The position numbers were made by a program, and so were the translations under genes. From Prevotella sp. MGM1 (GTDB lineage Bacteria; Bacteroidota; Bacteroidia; Bacteroidales; Bacteroidaceae), in the NCBI RefSeq assembly GCF_002933775.1, contig NZ_BEWV01000125.1:32090-96089 (forward strand): a stretch of DNA of 64,000 nucleotides. The letters run 5' to 3'. A model generated the notes under the pieces. The model worked only from the letters and a program-made list of their open reading frames with translations, did not search any database and was not told where the DNA came from. Each line of letters starts with the position of its first letter. The stretch's first letter is position 1. Below, in pieces: positions 1 through 8,509 of this stretch.

Positions 1-46
1 GTATATCGTTCTCTCAGTTCTTTTTAAAGAATAAAACAAATGAATC

Positions 47-202
47 ATGAAACAACAAAATGAAGTTTTCGCAGCCATTGCACTGGCCATTCATGAGTAT
101 CAAGGAAACAATGTGCACGATGACGAATCGGGCAAGATAACGATTTTGAAACATGATACCCAATGGAACGGACACGCCTTTTCAATGACCGAACATCCAT
201 AA
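47..202 (+). CDS. Small subunit of a biotin-dependent (methylmalonyl-CoA type) decarboxylase, 51 aa
   Basis: This 51-residue protein begins MKQQNEVFAAIALAIHEYQG and continues with NVHDDESGKITI and a late tryptophan. That pattern (short hydrophobic AAIALAI stretch, H-D-[DE]-E-S, then an I-T-I strand) matches, from memory, the small protein that sits between the carboxyltransferase and biotin-carrier genes of Bacteroidales methylmalonyl-CoA decarboxylase loci. It probably plays an OadG-like or delta-like assembly role at the membrane. The ATG at 47 is chosen because the ATG at 40 is in another frame and hits a stop within eight codons. It ends 21 bases before the biotin carrier gene, so the two are surely cotranscribed. 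The large carboxyltransferase subunit should lie just off the left edge. The family assignment rests on pattern and context, not on a search. Confidence 0.7.
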   Translation: MKQQNEVFAAIALAIHEYQGNNVHDDESGKITILKHDTQWNGHAFSMTEHP

Positions 203-223
203 AGATACATAGGAGAATGTAAT

Positions 224-640
224 ATGAAAGAATATAAATATACGATAAACGGAAATAAATACGAAATAACAATAGACGAAATCGTTGACAACATAGCCAG
301 CATAAAGGTTAACGGGGAAGACTATAAGGTAGAGATTGAACCGGAAGTGAAGCCGGAGAAGCCGAAAGTTGTCGTTCGTCCGGTTGTACAACAGCCGAGT
401 CCGTCGGGCAACCGCAGGATAATCAACCAGGATGCCTTGAAAGCTCCGCTGCCGGGAGTGATAAAGGACGTGAAAGTGAACGTAGGGGATGAAATAAAGG
501 AAGGAGATACCCTTGTTGTACTGGAAGCCATGAAAATGGCGAACAATCTCGACGCGGAAAAGTCCGGAAAGGTGAAAGCAATATGCGTGCAACCGGGACA
601 AAGCGTTATGGAAGGGGATGATCTCGTGATAATGGAATAA
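224..640 (+). CDS. Biotin carboxyl carrier subunit of acyl-CoA decarboxylase/carboxylase
   Basis: This is a biotinyl carrier protein of 138 aa. Residues 1-40 form a beta-rich N-terminal domain, 40-65 a Pro/Val-rich linker (PEKPKVVVRPVVQQPSP), and 70-138 the biotinyl/lipoyl-attachment fold. The biotinylation motif EAMKM lies at 101-105, with Lys104 as the acceptor. The carrier moves carboxybiotin between carboxyltransferase and the membrane decarboxylase or carboxylase partner. With the preceding 51-aa subunit, the likely enzyme is the Na+-pumping methylmalonyl-CoA decarboxylase of propionate formation. Propionyl-CoA carboxylase is the alternative, and the sequence here cannot separate them. 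AGGAGA at 211-216 sits eight bases before the ATG. It is the last gene of its operon and is followed by a strong hairpin. Confidence 0.9.
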   Translation: MKEYKYTINGNKYEITIDEIVDNIASIKVNGEDYKVEIEPEVKPEKPKVVVRPVVQQPSPSGNRRIINQDALKAPLPGVIKDVKVNVGDEIKEGDTLVVLEAMKMANNLDAEKSGKVKAICVQPGQSVMEGDDLVIME

Positions 641-651
641 TCAATACAGCG

Positions 652-716
652 TCATAATTGTAAATGAAAATCCCGGTAAAAGGCTCTTTTACCGGGATTT
701 TCATTTACAATTATGA
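652..716. terminator. Long perfect hairpin between convergent genes, likely bidirectional terminator
   Basis: Two 31-nt arms (652-682 and 686-716) are perfect reverse complements with a 3-nt loop (GCT). The structure begins 11 bases after the biotin carrier stop and faces the 3' end of panD on the other strand. No long U tract follows on either strand. Stem length and convergent placement argue for a two-way terminator or transcript-end structure. Confidence 0.75.
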
Positions 717-835
717 TTTATCGAACATTAATCATGACTTATCGGCAAACTATCGGTTGCTATAAAAGCTATTTCCGACAATGGTTTTCAAATGGTTCCG
801 ATACTGTCTAATGACAAGGATGAAACCAATCCTTA

Positions 836-1180
836 TCACAACATATTGCCCTCTTTCGGAAAGACAACTGTAGGCTTGAATGCCTTTGCCTCTTCAAAGT
901 CCATGAGCGCATACGATATGATGATGCACACGTCACCTACCTGCACCTTACGCGCGGCGGCTCCGTTAAGACAGATGCAGCCAGAGCCTCTCTCGCCTTT
1001 TATTATATATGTTTCAAAACGCTCACCATTATTATTGTTAACTATCTGCACTTTCTCGCCAGCTATCATGCCTGCCGCATCCATCAAATCCTCATCAATG
1101 GTGATACTTCCCATATAATTAAGATTTGCCTCTGTCACAGTGACACAATGCAATTTTGACTTCAACACATTTATCATCAT
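836..1180 (-). CDS. panD: Aspartate 1-decarboxylase
   Basis: PanD makes beta-alanine from L-aspartate for pantothenate synthesis. It is a pyruvoyl enzyme made as a pro-protein that cleaves itself between Gly24 and Ser25. Starting at the ATG at 1180 gives [11 protein letters not shown], which puts Lys9, Tyr22 and the Gly24-Ser25 pair (YMGS) exactly at the E. coli positions. A GTG six bases further upstream would shift this numbering, so the ATG is preferred. ERGS and [12 protein letters not shown] motifs of the family follow. Length is 114 aa, slightly shorter than E. coli (126). The gene follows panC directly (stop at 1183-1185), so the two steps that feed and complete pantothenate formation are translationally close. 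Confidence 0.93.
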   Translation of the reverse strand: MMINVLKSKLHCVTVTEANLNYMGSITIDEDLMDAAGMIAGEKVQIVNNNNGERFETYIIKGERGSGCICLNGAAARKVQVGDVCIIISYALMDFEEAKAFKPTVVFPKEGNML

Positions 1181-1182
1181 AG

Positions 1183-2031
1183 TCACTTATACTTTATATG
1201 ATCTATAAGACGGATGGGAGTTTTACCGCAATATACGGTTATGCAGCCCACGACATGTTCCGATTCATCCCAAGAAAGAACATCCTGCAGAGTGTCTCCG
1301 TCAACGATTGAGAAATACTCCACCTCCAAACCATCAACGGAGTTTATCTTTTCTACCACAAAATCGTGCGTATCGGCAACAGTGTGGGTTGCCGAATATG
1401 ATATGCTCTCGCTCAAAACCTTGTATATCTCAGGAGCGATCAGACGCTCATCCGGAGACAGCAACGTATTACGGCTTGAACGGGCAAGACCGTCCTCGTC
1501 ACGTATTATAGGACACTCTACTATATTCACTCTTAACCCGAGACTGGAAACCATCGCCTTTATCACGGCTATCTGCTGCCAATCTTTCTCTCCGAAATAT
1601 GCATTATCAGGCCTCACGATATAAAAAAGGCGGCTCACGACCTGGCAAACACCATTAAAATGGCCGGGACGATGAGCACCTTCCATCACGGTAGATACGG
1701 GAGGGAACTCAAAATAACGGTTGTCGGGCTGCGGATACATCTCCTCCACTGATGGGGCGAAAACTATATCGGCGCCACACTCGGAAAGCAAAGCACAATC
1801 GGCATCAAGTGTCCGCGGATAATTACGCAAATCATTCTTGTCGTTAAACTGTGTCGGATTGACAAACACGGAAACCACAGTCACATCGTTTTCCGCCACA
1901 CTACGCCTGACAAGCGAGGCGTGCCCCTCATGGAGGGCACCCATCGTAGGCACAAGTCCCACCGTCTTTGCTTGTTTGCGATAAGCAAAAAGCTCGTTCT
2001 GGACATCAACAATCCTACTAAATACTTTCAT
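1183..2031 (-). CDS. panC: Pantothenate synthetase (pantoate--beta-alanine ligase)
   Basis: PanC condenses pantoate with beta-alanine using ATP, via a pantoyl-adenylate. The N terminus has the nucleotidyltransferase signature [10 protein letters not shown] (HIGH-like HEGH), followed by [30 protein letters not shown], and the KMSKS-like region (RSSRNTLLS). The ATG at 2031 gives 282 aa beginning [11 protein letters not shown], the usual family start. An open frame extends 29 codons upstream but looks non-coding and overlaps the promoter. A near-consensus -7 box (TTATTTTG, minus strand, 2071-2064) lies about 33 bases before the start. It is the first gene of the panC-panD pair and is divergent from the GT5-like gene. 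Confidence 0.95.
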   Translation of the reverse strand: MKVFSRIVDVQNELFAYRKQAKTVGLVPTMGALHEGHASLVRRSVAENDVTVVSVFVNPTQFNDKNDLRNYPRTLDADCALLSECGADIVFAPSVEEMYPQPDNRYFEFPPVSTVMEGAHRPGHFNGVCQVVSRLFYIVRPDNAYFGEKDWQQIAVIKAMVSSLGLRVNIVECPIIRDEDGLARSSRNTLLSPDERLIAPEIYKVLSESISYSATHTVADTHDFVVEKINSVDGLEVEYFSIVDGDTLQDVLSWDESEHVVGCITVYCGKTPIRLIDHIKYK

Positions 2032-2177
2032 TGCAATAACAACGCTTTTATTTAAATCGGGTGCAAAATAACAACTTTTTTGCCAAATAAAGGAAAGAAT
2101 AGAGTAAAAATATGCCAAATAAAAAGCCTATTCGCTTAAAATCACATATTATATTTCGAAATTGCCAAATATTTTAG

Positions 2178-2185
2178 TAACTTTG
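2178..2185 (+). promoter_or_regulatory. Bacteroidota -7 box for the GT5-like operon
   Basis: TAACTTTG matches the TAnnTTTG consensus and lies 21 bases before the ATG at 2207. This also argues against a longer start at 2162. The -33 element is not clear (TTTCG at 2154-2158). Confidence 0.55.
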
Positions 2186-2206
2186 CATTTGATTAAAAAC
2201 AAAGTC

Positions 2207-3013
2207 ATGACAAAGAAAGTATTATTCATTAACCAGGAGATTTCTCCTTACGTCCCGGAAAGCGGCCTTTCGACCATGGGACGTAATCTGCCCCAAGCAA
2301 TACAGGAAAAAGGACACGAAATCCGCACGTTCATGCCTAAATGGGGAAACATAAACGAACGCCGCGGCCAACTGCATGAGGTCATAAGACTCTCCGGAAT
2401 GAATCTTATCATCGACGACACTGATCATCCGCTGATTATAAAAGTAGCTTCGATACAGGCTTCCCGCATACAGGTTTACTTCATCGACAACGACGATTAC
2501 TTCGCAAAGCGCCTCATGGCGGCCGATGAAAACGGAAATGACTATACCGACAACGGTGAAAGAGCCATATTTTTTGCACGCGGCGTATTGGAGACCGTGA
2601 AGAAACTACGCTGGGTTCCGGATATAATCCACTGCCAAGGGTGGATGAGCTCGGTAATTCCACTATACGTAAAGACGGCATACCACGACGAGCCGTCGTT
2701 TACCAACGCAAAGGTTGTTACCTCACTTTTCACAAACGAGCTGAAAAACGATTTGGGAAGCAACATCAAAAAATGTCTCGAATTCAGGGATGCAAAAGCT
2801 GATTTGTTTACCAAATACAACGACCCGTTTGATTTCAGGGAGCTTGGTAAACTTGCGATAGACTATTCAGACGGCGTGATAGAAGCTGACGGTAATGTTG
2901 ACAGTGAACTGATAAAATATACGGAAAACAGCAATATACCGTTGCTTAAATACCCGGGAGAAGATTTCGCAGAGCAATATGAATCTTTCTATAACAGTAT
3001 CTGCGGAGAATAA
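2207..3013 (+). CDS. Half-size GT5 glycogen/starch synthase-like protein
   Basis: This 268-aa protein resembles only the N-terminal Rossmann domain of GT5 glycogen synthases. It opens with VLFINQEISPYVPESGLSTMGR, which parallels the KVGGLGD/ADP-glucose loop region of GlgA, and contains FFARGVLETVK and DIIHCQGWMSSVIPLY, equivalent to the H-x-H-D-W strand. The C-terminal GT-B lobe carrying the donor-binding E-x7-E motif is absent. Full GlgA is about 470-500 aa. Bacteroidales genomes carry this short form next to panC and upstream of a DUF4270 gene, so it looks like a conserved variant and not a recent truncation. Whether it transfers glucose alone is doubtful. The start at 2207 follows the promoter and gives MTKKVLFINQE. 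Confidence 0.8.
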   Translation: MTKKVLFINQEISPYVPESGLSTMGRNLPQAIQEKGHEIRTFMPKWGNINERRGQLHEVIRLSGMNLIIDDTDHPLIIKVASIQASRIQVYFIDNDDYFAKRLMAADENGNDYTDNGERAIFFARGVLETVKKLRWVPDIIHCQGWMSSVIPLYVKTAYHDEPSFTNAKVVTSLFTNELKNDLGSNIKKCLEFRDAKADLFTKYNDPFDFRELGKLAIDYSDGVIEADGNVDSELIKYTENSNIPLLKYPGEDFAEQYESFYNSICGE

Positions 3014-3064
3014 ACGACAACAAATAAAGAAATTTAAATCATTAAGAATCACAAGACTTCAATA

Positions 3065-4528
3065 ATGATGAACATAAAACAATTATTCTGTATTGCCATT
3101 GCGGCAGTATGCTTTTCCGCATGCGATGACACTACCGATACATTAGGAAACTCACTTACGAACGACGTTGACAAATTCGACATCATCCCAGACACATTCA
3201 ACGTCACAACAAAATCCATAATCATCGATTCCGTTTTGTCGAGTAGCCAATACAGTTATTTGGGACACATCAAAGACCCGGAGACAAAAACATACGTCAC
3301 GAGCAATTATACTACCCAATTCGCCGTATTGGAATCGTTTGACGACAGCAAACTGCTTCCGGAACAGGACAGCATAGTAAGCCGTAATGAAAACAATGAC
3401 ATCATAGCCGACTCTTGCAAACTGAATATATATTTCTATTCGTCTATCGGCGACTCGCTAAACCCCATGCGTCTGACCGTACACGAAATGGCACAACCGA
3501 TTAAAGAAGGCATCCCCTACTATACCAATTATAATCCGGAAACGGCAGGCCTTCTCAGAACCGATGCCAACGCCATAAAGAAAAGCAAGACATATACACC
3601 GGTAGATCTTAATCTCAGCGACAGCGTACGCTACAAAATCGTGGACAAGACAAACATGGAGTCTGTGAGCATACCGCTGAACGAGCCGTATATTGACGCG
3701 GCCGGAAACCAATATGAGAACTACGGAACGTACATCATGAGGAAATATTTCGATAATCCCGATGATTTCAAAAACTCATACAACTTCATTCACAACGTAT
3801 GTCCTGGCTTTTACATCAAGTCTACAGACGGATTGGGCGTGATGTCGGAAGTATATCTCACAGAACTGGCGCTATATTACAAATACTTGAATGACAGTAC
3901 ATATAACGGTACATTGCTATTATCAGGCACAGAAGAAGTGATGCAGACAACAAACATAGTCAACGACAGGAAAACCATAGATCGGCTTGCGGCAGACAAC
4001 ACATGCACATATATCAAAGCGCCGGCAGGAATATTCACGGAAGTGACCATTCCCGTGGAAGAGATAAAGCTCAACCACGATAAAGACACCATCAGCTCGG
4101 CAAAAATTGTGTTCAACGCCATGAACGACGCCACGGATGAAGACTACGCCTTCGGAAAACCGCAGAACCTGCTTATGGTACACAAAGACAGCCTGTACGA
4201 ATTTTTCGAGAGAAAAGAACTGCCGAACTACAAGACATCGTTCGTGGCCTCTTACAACAGTTCATACAACACATACACTTTCAACAACATATCAACGCTT
4301 ATTTCGGCAATGTATGAAGCCAGAATGAGTGGGAAAGCATCAGAAGACTGGAACAAGGTAGTACTTGTACCTATCTCGATAACACGCAATTCATCGTCAA
4401 CGGCATCGTCTGTGACCAACGTATCGAACGAGATGTCGCTGAAAAGCACACGACTCGTAGGCGGAAAGGACAACCCGAGAAACCCAATAAAGATAAGCGT
4501 GATATACAACAGGTTTATAAAGGAATAA
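3065..4528 (+). CDS. DUF4270 family lipoprotein
   Basis: This 487-aa lipoprotein has a short signal and lipobox ending CFSAC, with lipidated Cys20, followed by DDTTDTLGNS. The mature part is long and beta-rich, with repeated aromatic and Asn motifs and no catalytic signature that I can see. DUF4270 is a Bacteroidota family of unknown function. The conserved placement after the short GT5-like gene (51 bases away here) hints at a surface or periplasmic role tied to glycan handling, but this is inference. A second ATG three bases downstream (MNIKQ) is an equally possible start. The stop overlaps the start of a 38-aa ORF (TAATG). Confidence 0.82.
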   Translation: MMNIKQLFCIAIAAVCFSACDDTTDTLGNSLTNDVDKFDIIPDTFNVTTKSIIIDSVLSSSQYSYLGHIKDPETKTYVTSNYTTQFAVLESFDDSKLLPEQDSIVSRNENNDIIADSCKLNIYFYSSIGDSLNPMRLTVHEMAQPIKEGIPYYTNYNPETAGLLRTDANAIKKSKTYTPVDLNLSDSVRYKIVDKTNMESVSIPLNEPYIDAAGNQYENYGTYIMRKYFDNPDDFKNSYNFIHNVCPGFYIKSTDGLGVMSEVYLTELALYYKYLNDSTYNGTLLLSGTEEVMQTTNIVNDRKTIDRLAADNTCTYIKAPAGIFTEVTIPVEEIKLNHDKDTISSAKIVFNAMNDATDEDYAFGKPQNLLMVHKDSLYEFFERKELPNYKTSFVASYNSSYNTYTFNNISTLISAMYEARMSGKASEDWNKVVLVPISITRNSSSTASSVTNVSNEMSLKSTRLVGGKDNPRNPIKISVIYNRFIKE

Positions 4529-4644
4529 TGGCAGACAACTATCTTGAAAAGCATCGGGAAGAATACGAAACCAGAAAGGCCGCATATCTGAAAAAGAAAA
4601 GATCACATCTGCCAAAGAGTAAAATATCATCTTCCGATAAATAA
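4528..4644 (+). CDS. Small basic protein coupled to the DUF4270 gene, 38 aa
   Basis: The ATG overlaps the DUF4270 stop codon (TAATG), the classic arrangement for translational coupling. The product starts MADNYLEKHREEYETRKAAY and ends in a Lys/Arg/Ser-rich tail (LKKKRSHLPKSK). It is charged, probably helical, with no signal or membrane segment. I recall similar MADNYLEK-type small ORFs after DUF4270 genes in other Bacteroidales, which supports it being real. The last eight codons lie inside the left arm of a terminator hairpin. Its function is unknown. Confidence 0.65.
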   Translation: MADNYLEKHREEYETRKAAYLKKKRSHLPKSKISSSDK

Positions 4645-4661
4645 GGAAGATGATATTTTTT
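4621..4661 (+). terminator. Rho-independent terminator of the GT5/DUF4270 operon
   Basis: Left arm 4621-4635 (AAAATATCATCTTCC) pairs with right arm GGAAGATGATATTTT starting at 4645, followed by more T residues to 4661. The left arm overlaps the coding end of the 38-aa ORF. Confidence 0.85.
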
Positions 4662-5063
4662 TGCATTCATCGGCCGATTATTGAGACTTTCTTATTTACA
4701 CGTAAAGTTATTAATCACGGCTTTTCATAAAATCCAGGCCATGCGGTTTCTCACACAAAACTCCCATGTCTTTATGAATTCCATACTGTGATTTACCGTT
4801 TATGTGTGTTGTTTTACTTGTTTTTAATATCGTGGGCTATTATGTGTTGTTTTTATCGTTATGTGACATGTGGTTACCGTTTATGTACCGTGTGTGGTGG
4901 AGGGGGTACGGTCTATGCACCGTGGCTTCCGGGCACTGGTATATTATTGACGAAACACTCCAATACACTTCGGCTGAAACATGTGAATACACTTAACAAC
5001 CAAAACACATAAACCTAAAAAACAAAGTAATAGTCACTATATAATAAAGATTTAGGACAACTT
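4662..5063. other. Intergenic gap between convergent genes, no gene seen
   Basis: I see no credible gene here. Short open frames around 4788-5012 have an unnatural Cys/Tyr/Trp-rich composition. The only repeat noted is TTACCGTTTATGT at 4793-4805 and again at 4874-4886. No hairpin terminator for the helicase gene was found on the minus strand. Confidence 0.6.
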
Positions 5064-7370
5064 TCATTCAATGATATTATATCTTGCGAATTTCAAAAGC
5101 AACTGTTTGGTTCCTGCATTTTTGAACTCAACCGTCGCCTTTGTGTTCTCACCGGTTCCTTCTATTTTCACAATACGTCCTACTCCAAAACGCTGATGCT
5201 CTATTACAGAACCTTCGCCTACCTGCCCGAAAGGCTTTGCCGTGACAGTAGAAGAAGTGGCTGTTATCGGTTTCAATCTCGAAGGCACGGGAGAAGGCGT
5301 CGCCGGTCGTGCCTGCGGCTGTGGATGTCGAACGTCATAATTATGCCTGTGACTGTATTGAGGTACGGTATACTCGGAGTCATCAAATTTATTTCCCGAG
5401 TCTATTCGTATCAGACCGGGAGCGAAATCACGTATGAAGCGTGACGGAGAACTGAACTCCATGTGCCCATATCTGAAACGACTTTTCGCACATGTCATAA
5501 CACATCTTTTCTCTGCCCTTGTCACTGCCACATAAAGTAATCTACGCTCCTCTTCAAGCTCTCTCGGATTGTCACAACTGGCAGGAGAAGGAAATATATT
5601 CTCTTCCAATCCCACTATAAAGACATTCGGAAATTCAAGTCCCTTGGCACTATGAATAGTCATGAGCGATACCTTATCGTCATTATCCCCATCATCGCTG
5701 TCAAGGTCTGTAAGCAAAGCTATCTCCTGCAAGAAGTCACCAAGCGATACATGGTCTATCATACCCTCCTCCATTCTACTCTCCACAAAATCCTGCATAC
5801 CGGACAAGAACTCGTCTACATTTTCCTGTCTTGACATGTCTTCCGGCTCACGTCCGCCGTAAATATCCTTGCTTATTCCGCTGCCTTGGATTATATCGTG
5901 TCCTAAATGATATGCATCGTCTGTCGCTGACCGCTCCCTCCATTCGTCTACCAACGCACGAAAGTCCGCCAGCTTTCTCAATGTTCCATTGTTCAAACCT
6001 GTAGGATAGTTGTCCGGCTCACAGATAACCGCCCACGGACCTACTCCGGCCTCATTGGCGGCATTCATTATTTTCTTCACTGTAGTGTCGCCAATGCCAC
6101 GGGTAGGATAATTGATTATCCTGCGCAACGCTTCCTCATCATCAGGATTGACAACCATACGGAAATATGCCACAATGTCTTTTATCTCTTTTCGCTGATA
6201 GAAACTTAATCCGCCGTATATCCTATACGGGATGTTCATCTTACGCATGCTCTCCTCAAAACTCCGGCTTTGGGCATTTGTGCGGTAAAGAATGACAAAA
6301 GACGAATATCCGCAGTGCGTCACCGATTTTATTCGCTGTATGTCATTGCATACAATGATAGCCTCTTCCTTGTCGCTATATGCCTGCTTGAAAACCAAAC
6401 GGTCACCCTGAGCATTCTCACTGAATACATTTTTAGGTATCTGACGTGAGTTTTTCTTTATCAGACTATTGGCCGCTTCCACTATCGCCTGCGTAGAACG
6501 ATAGTTTTGTTCGAGCTTAAATAATTTAGCTCCATCATAAGAGTCGGTAAAACCAAGAATATTATCAATATTTGCTCCGCGGAAACCATAGATACTTTGG
6601 GCATCGTCCCCAACAACGCATATACGGCGATGCTCTTTTGTCAACTGCATCACAATGGCCTGCTGGACATAGTTTGTGTCCTGATACTCATCCACAAGAA
6701 CATACATGAAGCGCTCGACATACTTACGGCGAACGTCATCGTTGGTATCGAACAATATATAGGTGTTCACCAGCAAATCATCGAAATCCATGGCGTTGGC
6801 CTGCCTGCACCTATCGGCATAACGTATATAAATATCTTTTATGGCCGGCTGCTTCCTTTCCCTGTCTGCCGCCACTTCCAAAGTATTATTGGCATACGCC
6901 ATCGGCAGCAGCAAACGGTTCTTGGCCATGCTAATCCTGTCGGCCACGGTCGAGGCTTTATACACTTTATCATCAAGTGCCATCTCTTTGATTATGGTCT
7001 TTATCAAAGAGCGGGAATCATTCTGATCGTATATGGTGAAATTCCGGTTATAGCCGATTATGTCTGCCTCCGCACGCAGTATACGAGAAAAAACGGAGTG
7101 AAACGTTCCCATGTTCAGTCGACGTGCGTCGTCCGCACCTACAAGCTTACCTATGCGCTCTTTCATCTCGCGAGCCGCTTTGTTGGTAAAAGTAAGTGCC
7201 AGTATGTTCCACGGGTGCATACCTTTCTTCAAAAGATAAGCTATTTTATATGTCAACACACGTGTCTTGCCAGAACCTGCGCCGGCAATCACAAGGGAAG
7301 CGCCATCGCAATACTCAACCGCAGCACGCTGACCGTCGTTCAACCGCTCCAATAATGTCTCTTCTGTCAT
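5064..7370 (-). CDS. uvrD: UvrD/PcrA/Rep-type superfamily 1A DNA helicase
   Basis: This is a 768-aa 3'-5' DNA helicase for repair and removal of blocked forks. SF1A motifs are in order: Q-motif region LNDGQRAAVEY (10-20), Walker A AGAGSGKT (29-36), TFTNKAAREMKERI (Ia), VDEYQDTN (II), GDDAQSIYGFRGA (III), LEQNYRS (IV), SLMTIHSAKGLEF (V) and LLYVAVTRAEK (VI). The C-terminal ~60 residues form the PcrA-like beta tail (FGVGRIVKIEG, residues ~730-745). It cannot be a RecB or AddA homologue, as no nuclease domain is present. It is transcribed alone from its own promoter, downstream of the ATP synthase operon terminator. Confidence 0.95.
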   Translation of the reverse strand: MTEETLLERLNDGQRAAVEYCDGASLVIAGAGSGKTRVLTYKIAYLLKKGMHPWNILALTFTNKAAREMKERIGKLVGADDARRLNMGTFHSVFSRILRAEADIIGYNRNFTIYDQNDSRSLIKTIIKEMALDDKVYKASTVADRISMAKNRLLLPMAYANNTLEVAADRERKQPAIKDIYIRYADRCRQANAMDFDDLLVNTYILFDTNDDVRRKYVERFMYVLVDEYQDTNYVQQAIVMQLTKEHRRICVVGDDAQSIYGFRGANIDNILGFTDSYDGAKLFKLEQNYRSTQAIVEAANSLIKKNSRQIPKNVFSENAQGDRLVFKQAYSDKEEAIIVCNDIQRIKSVTHCGYSSFVILYRTNAQSRSFEESMRKMNIPYRIYGGLSFYQRKEIKDIVAYFRMVVNPDDEEALRRIINYPTRGIGDTTVKKIMNAANEAGVGPWAVICEPDNYPTGLNNGTLRKLADFRALVDEWRERSATDDAYHLGHDIIQGSGISKDIYGGREPEDMSRQENVDEFLSGMQDFVESRMEEGMIDHVSLGDFLQEIALLTDLDSDDGDNDDKVSLMTIHSAKGLEFPNVFIVGLEENIFPSPASCDNPRELEEERRLLYVAVTRAEKRCVMTCAKSRFRYGHMEFSSPSRFIRDFAPGLIRIDSGNKFDDSEYTVPQYSHRHNYDVRHPQPQARPATPSPVPSRLKPITATSSTVTAKPFGQVGEGSVIEHQRFGVGRIVKIEGTGENTKATVEFKNAGTKQLLLKFARYNIIE

Positions 7371-7391
7371 TTCAATATACGTTTGAAACTA

Positions 7392-7420
7392 CAAAATTAG
7401 CACATTTATTTGGCAAACAA
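7392..7420 (-). promoter_or_regulatory. Promoter of the UvrD-type helicase gene
   Basis: On the minus strand, TTG (7420-7418), 18 bases, then TAATTTTG (7399-7392) fit the Bacteroidota -33/-7 pattern. The -7 box ends 21 bases before the ATG at 7370. Confidence 0.7.
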
Positions 7421-7434
7421 GAATGTCGAAAGCA

Positions 7435-7473
7435 AATTAAAAGGAGAGATTTGCTTTTTGGCAAACCCCTCCT
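7435..7473 (-). terminator. Terminator of the ATP synthase operon
   Basis: On the minus strand, AGGAGGGGTTTGC (7473-7461) pairs with GCAAATCTCTCCT (7454-7442) through 13 pairs including two G-U pairs. A U-rich run (TTTTAATTT) follows. The hairpin sits 64 bases past the atpG stop. Confidence 0.75.
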
Positions 7474-7537
7474 CGTAAATATCTTTACCGCACCGGGCGG
7501 CCTTGATACACAATAGTATTTATACCGTGAATGTATC

Positions 7538-8503
7538 TTATTTATTGACTGACCCTCCGACGATGTCGAGAAGCTCGCTCGTAATGGCTTGCTGCCTGCT
7601 CTTGTTATACTGCAAATTCAACTCTCGGAGCAATTCATCGGCATTGTCTGTAGCCGTCTGCATTGCCACCATACGGGCCGCATGCTCACTTGCGTTACTG
7701 TCGAGCAGGGCTGTGTAGAGCATCAGATGCGCCAATTTGGGGATCAGCAGGCCGAGCACTGTATTCATGTCAGGCTCCACGATAAAATTGTCATTGAGCG
7801 GTTTGGCCATCTCGGTATTGCGCACAGCCTCCTGCTGCTTCTTGCGAAGATACTCCTGAGTCTGTCGAGTAACAATATTGACAGACAGGTCACGCTCACG
7901 GTCACGAGCCAGCTCACTTGTCAAGTCTATCGGCAGGAAAGGTTTGCGGGTAAGTATCTGCGAACCGGCACTTTTGAAATGATGATATATCATCTCTACA
8001 CGGTCAACCTCACCGCTCATGAATTTACGCCCAAGTTCCCTCGCCAACTCAATACATTGACCCACATTCGGACTGTCGGCCAAGCCAGTGAAATCACCTG
8101 CCGACTTCAACCCGAGCTTAGCCACCCTCTCTGCTACCTTACGCCCGATAGGATAGATTATGATGTTCTCTTTTCCCAAATCGGCATATTCATCAACAGC
8201 CTGCTGCATCATCTTCAATATATTTGCGTTAAATCCGCCACATAAACTGCTGTTCGAAGCATATACAATCAGTGCCACACGCTTGACGGGTCTCTCTATA
8301 CTGAATACCGTCGTTGCATCGGCCTCTGATGCGAGGAATGTTTTAAGAATATGCTCGAGCATTGTCTCATAGGGAAGCATATTCTCTATCAGTATCTGGG
8401 CATGGTGCAACTTCGAGGACGCAACCATCTTCATCGCACTCGTAATCTTACGGGTACTGTTGACACTGGCTATACGGGTCTTTATTTCCTTCAATGACGG
8501 CAT
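7538..8503 (-). CDS. atpG: ATP synthase F1 gamma subunit
   Basis: This 321-aa subunit is the central rotor shaft, which couples c-ring rotation to catalysis in the alpha3beta3 hexamer. The N-terminal coiled coil is typical: LKEIKTRIASVNSTRKIT followed by SAMKMVASSKL. The C-terminal helix carries the matching ASEHAARMVAMQTATDNA segment. It is about 30 residues longer than E. coli gamma, with extra sequence in the central globular domain. It is the last gene of the atp operon, six bases after atpA, and precedes a clear terminator. Confidence 0.96.
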   Translation of the reverse strand: MPSLKEIKTRIASVNSTRKITSAMKMVASSKLHHAQILIENMLPYETMLEHILKTFLASEADATTVFSIERPVKRVALIVYASNSSLCGGFNANILKMMQQAVDEYADLGKENIIIYPIGRKVAERVAKLGLKSAGDFTGLADSPNVGQCIELARELGRKFMSGEVDRVEMIYHHFKSAGSQILTRKPFLPIDLTSELARDRERDLSVNIVTRQTQEYLRKKQQEAVRNTEMAKPLNDNFIVEPDMNTVLGLLIPKLAHLMLYTALLDSNASEHAARMVAMQTATDNADELLRELNLQYNKSRQQAITSELLDIVGGSVNK

Positions 8504-8509
8504 AGGCTG

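Noticed and set aside
1..46. Tail of an upstream gene ending at 25-27
   Set aside because: The frame from base 1 ends in TAA at 25-27, but eight codons are too few to tell the end of the expected carboxyltransferase from chance.
4788..5012. Short plus-strand ORFs in the gap before the helicase
   Set aside because: Cys/Tyr/Trp-rich, no promoter at a sensible distance, no recognisable domain.
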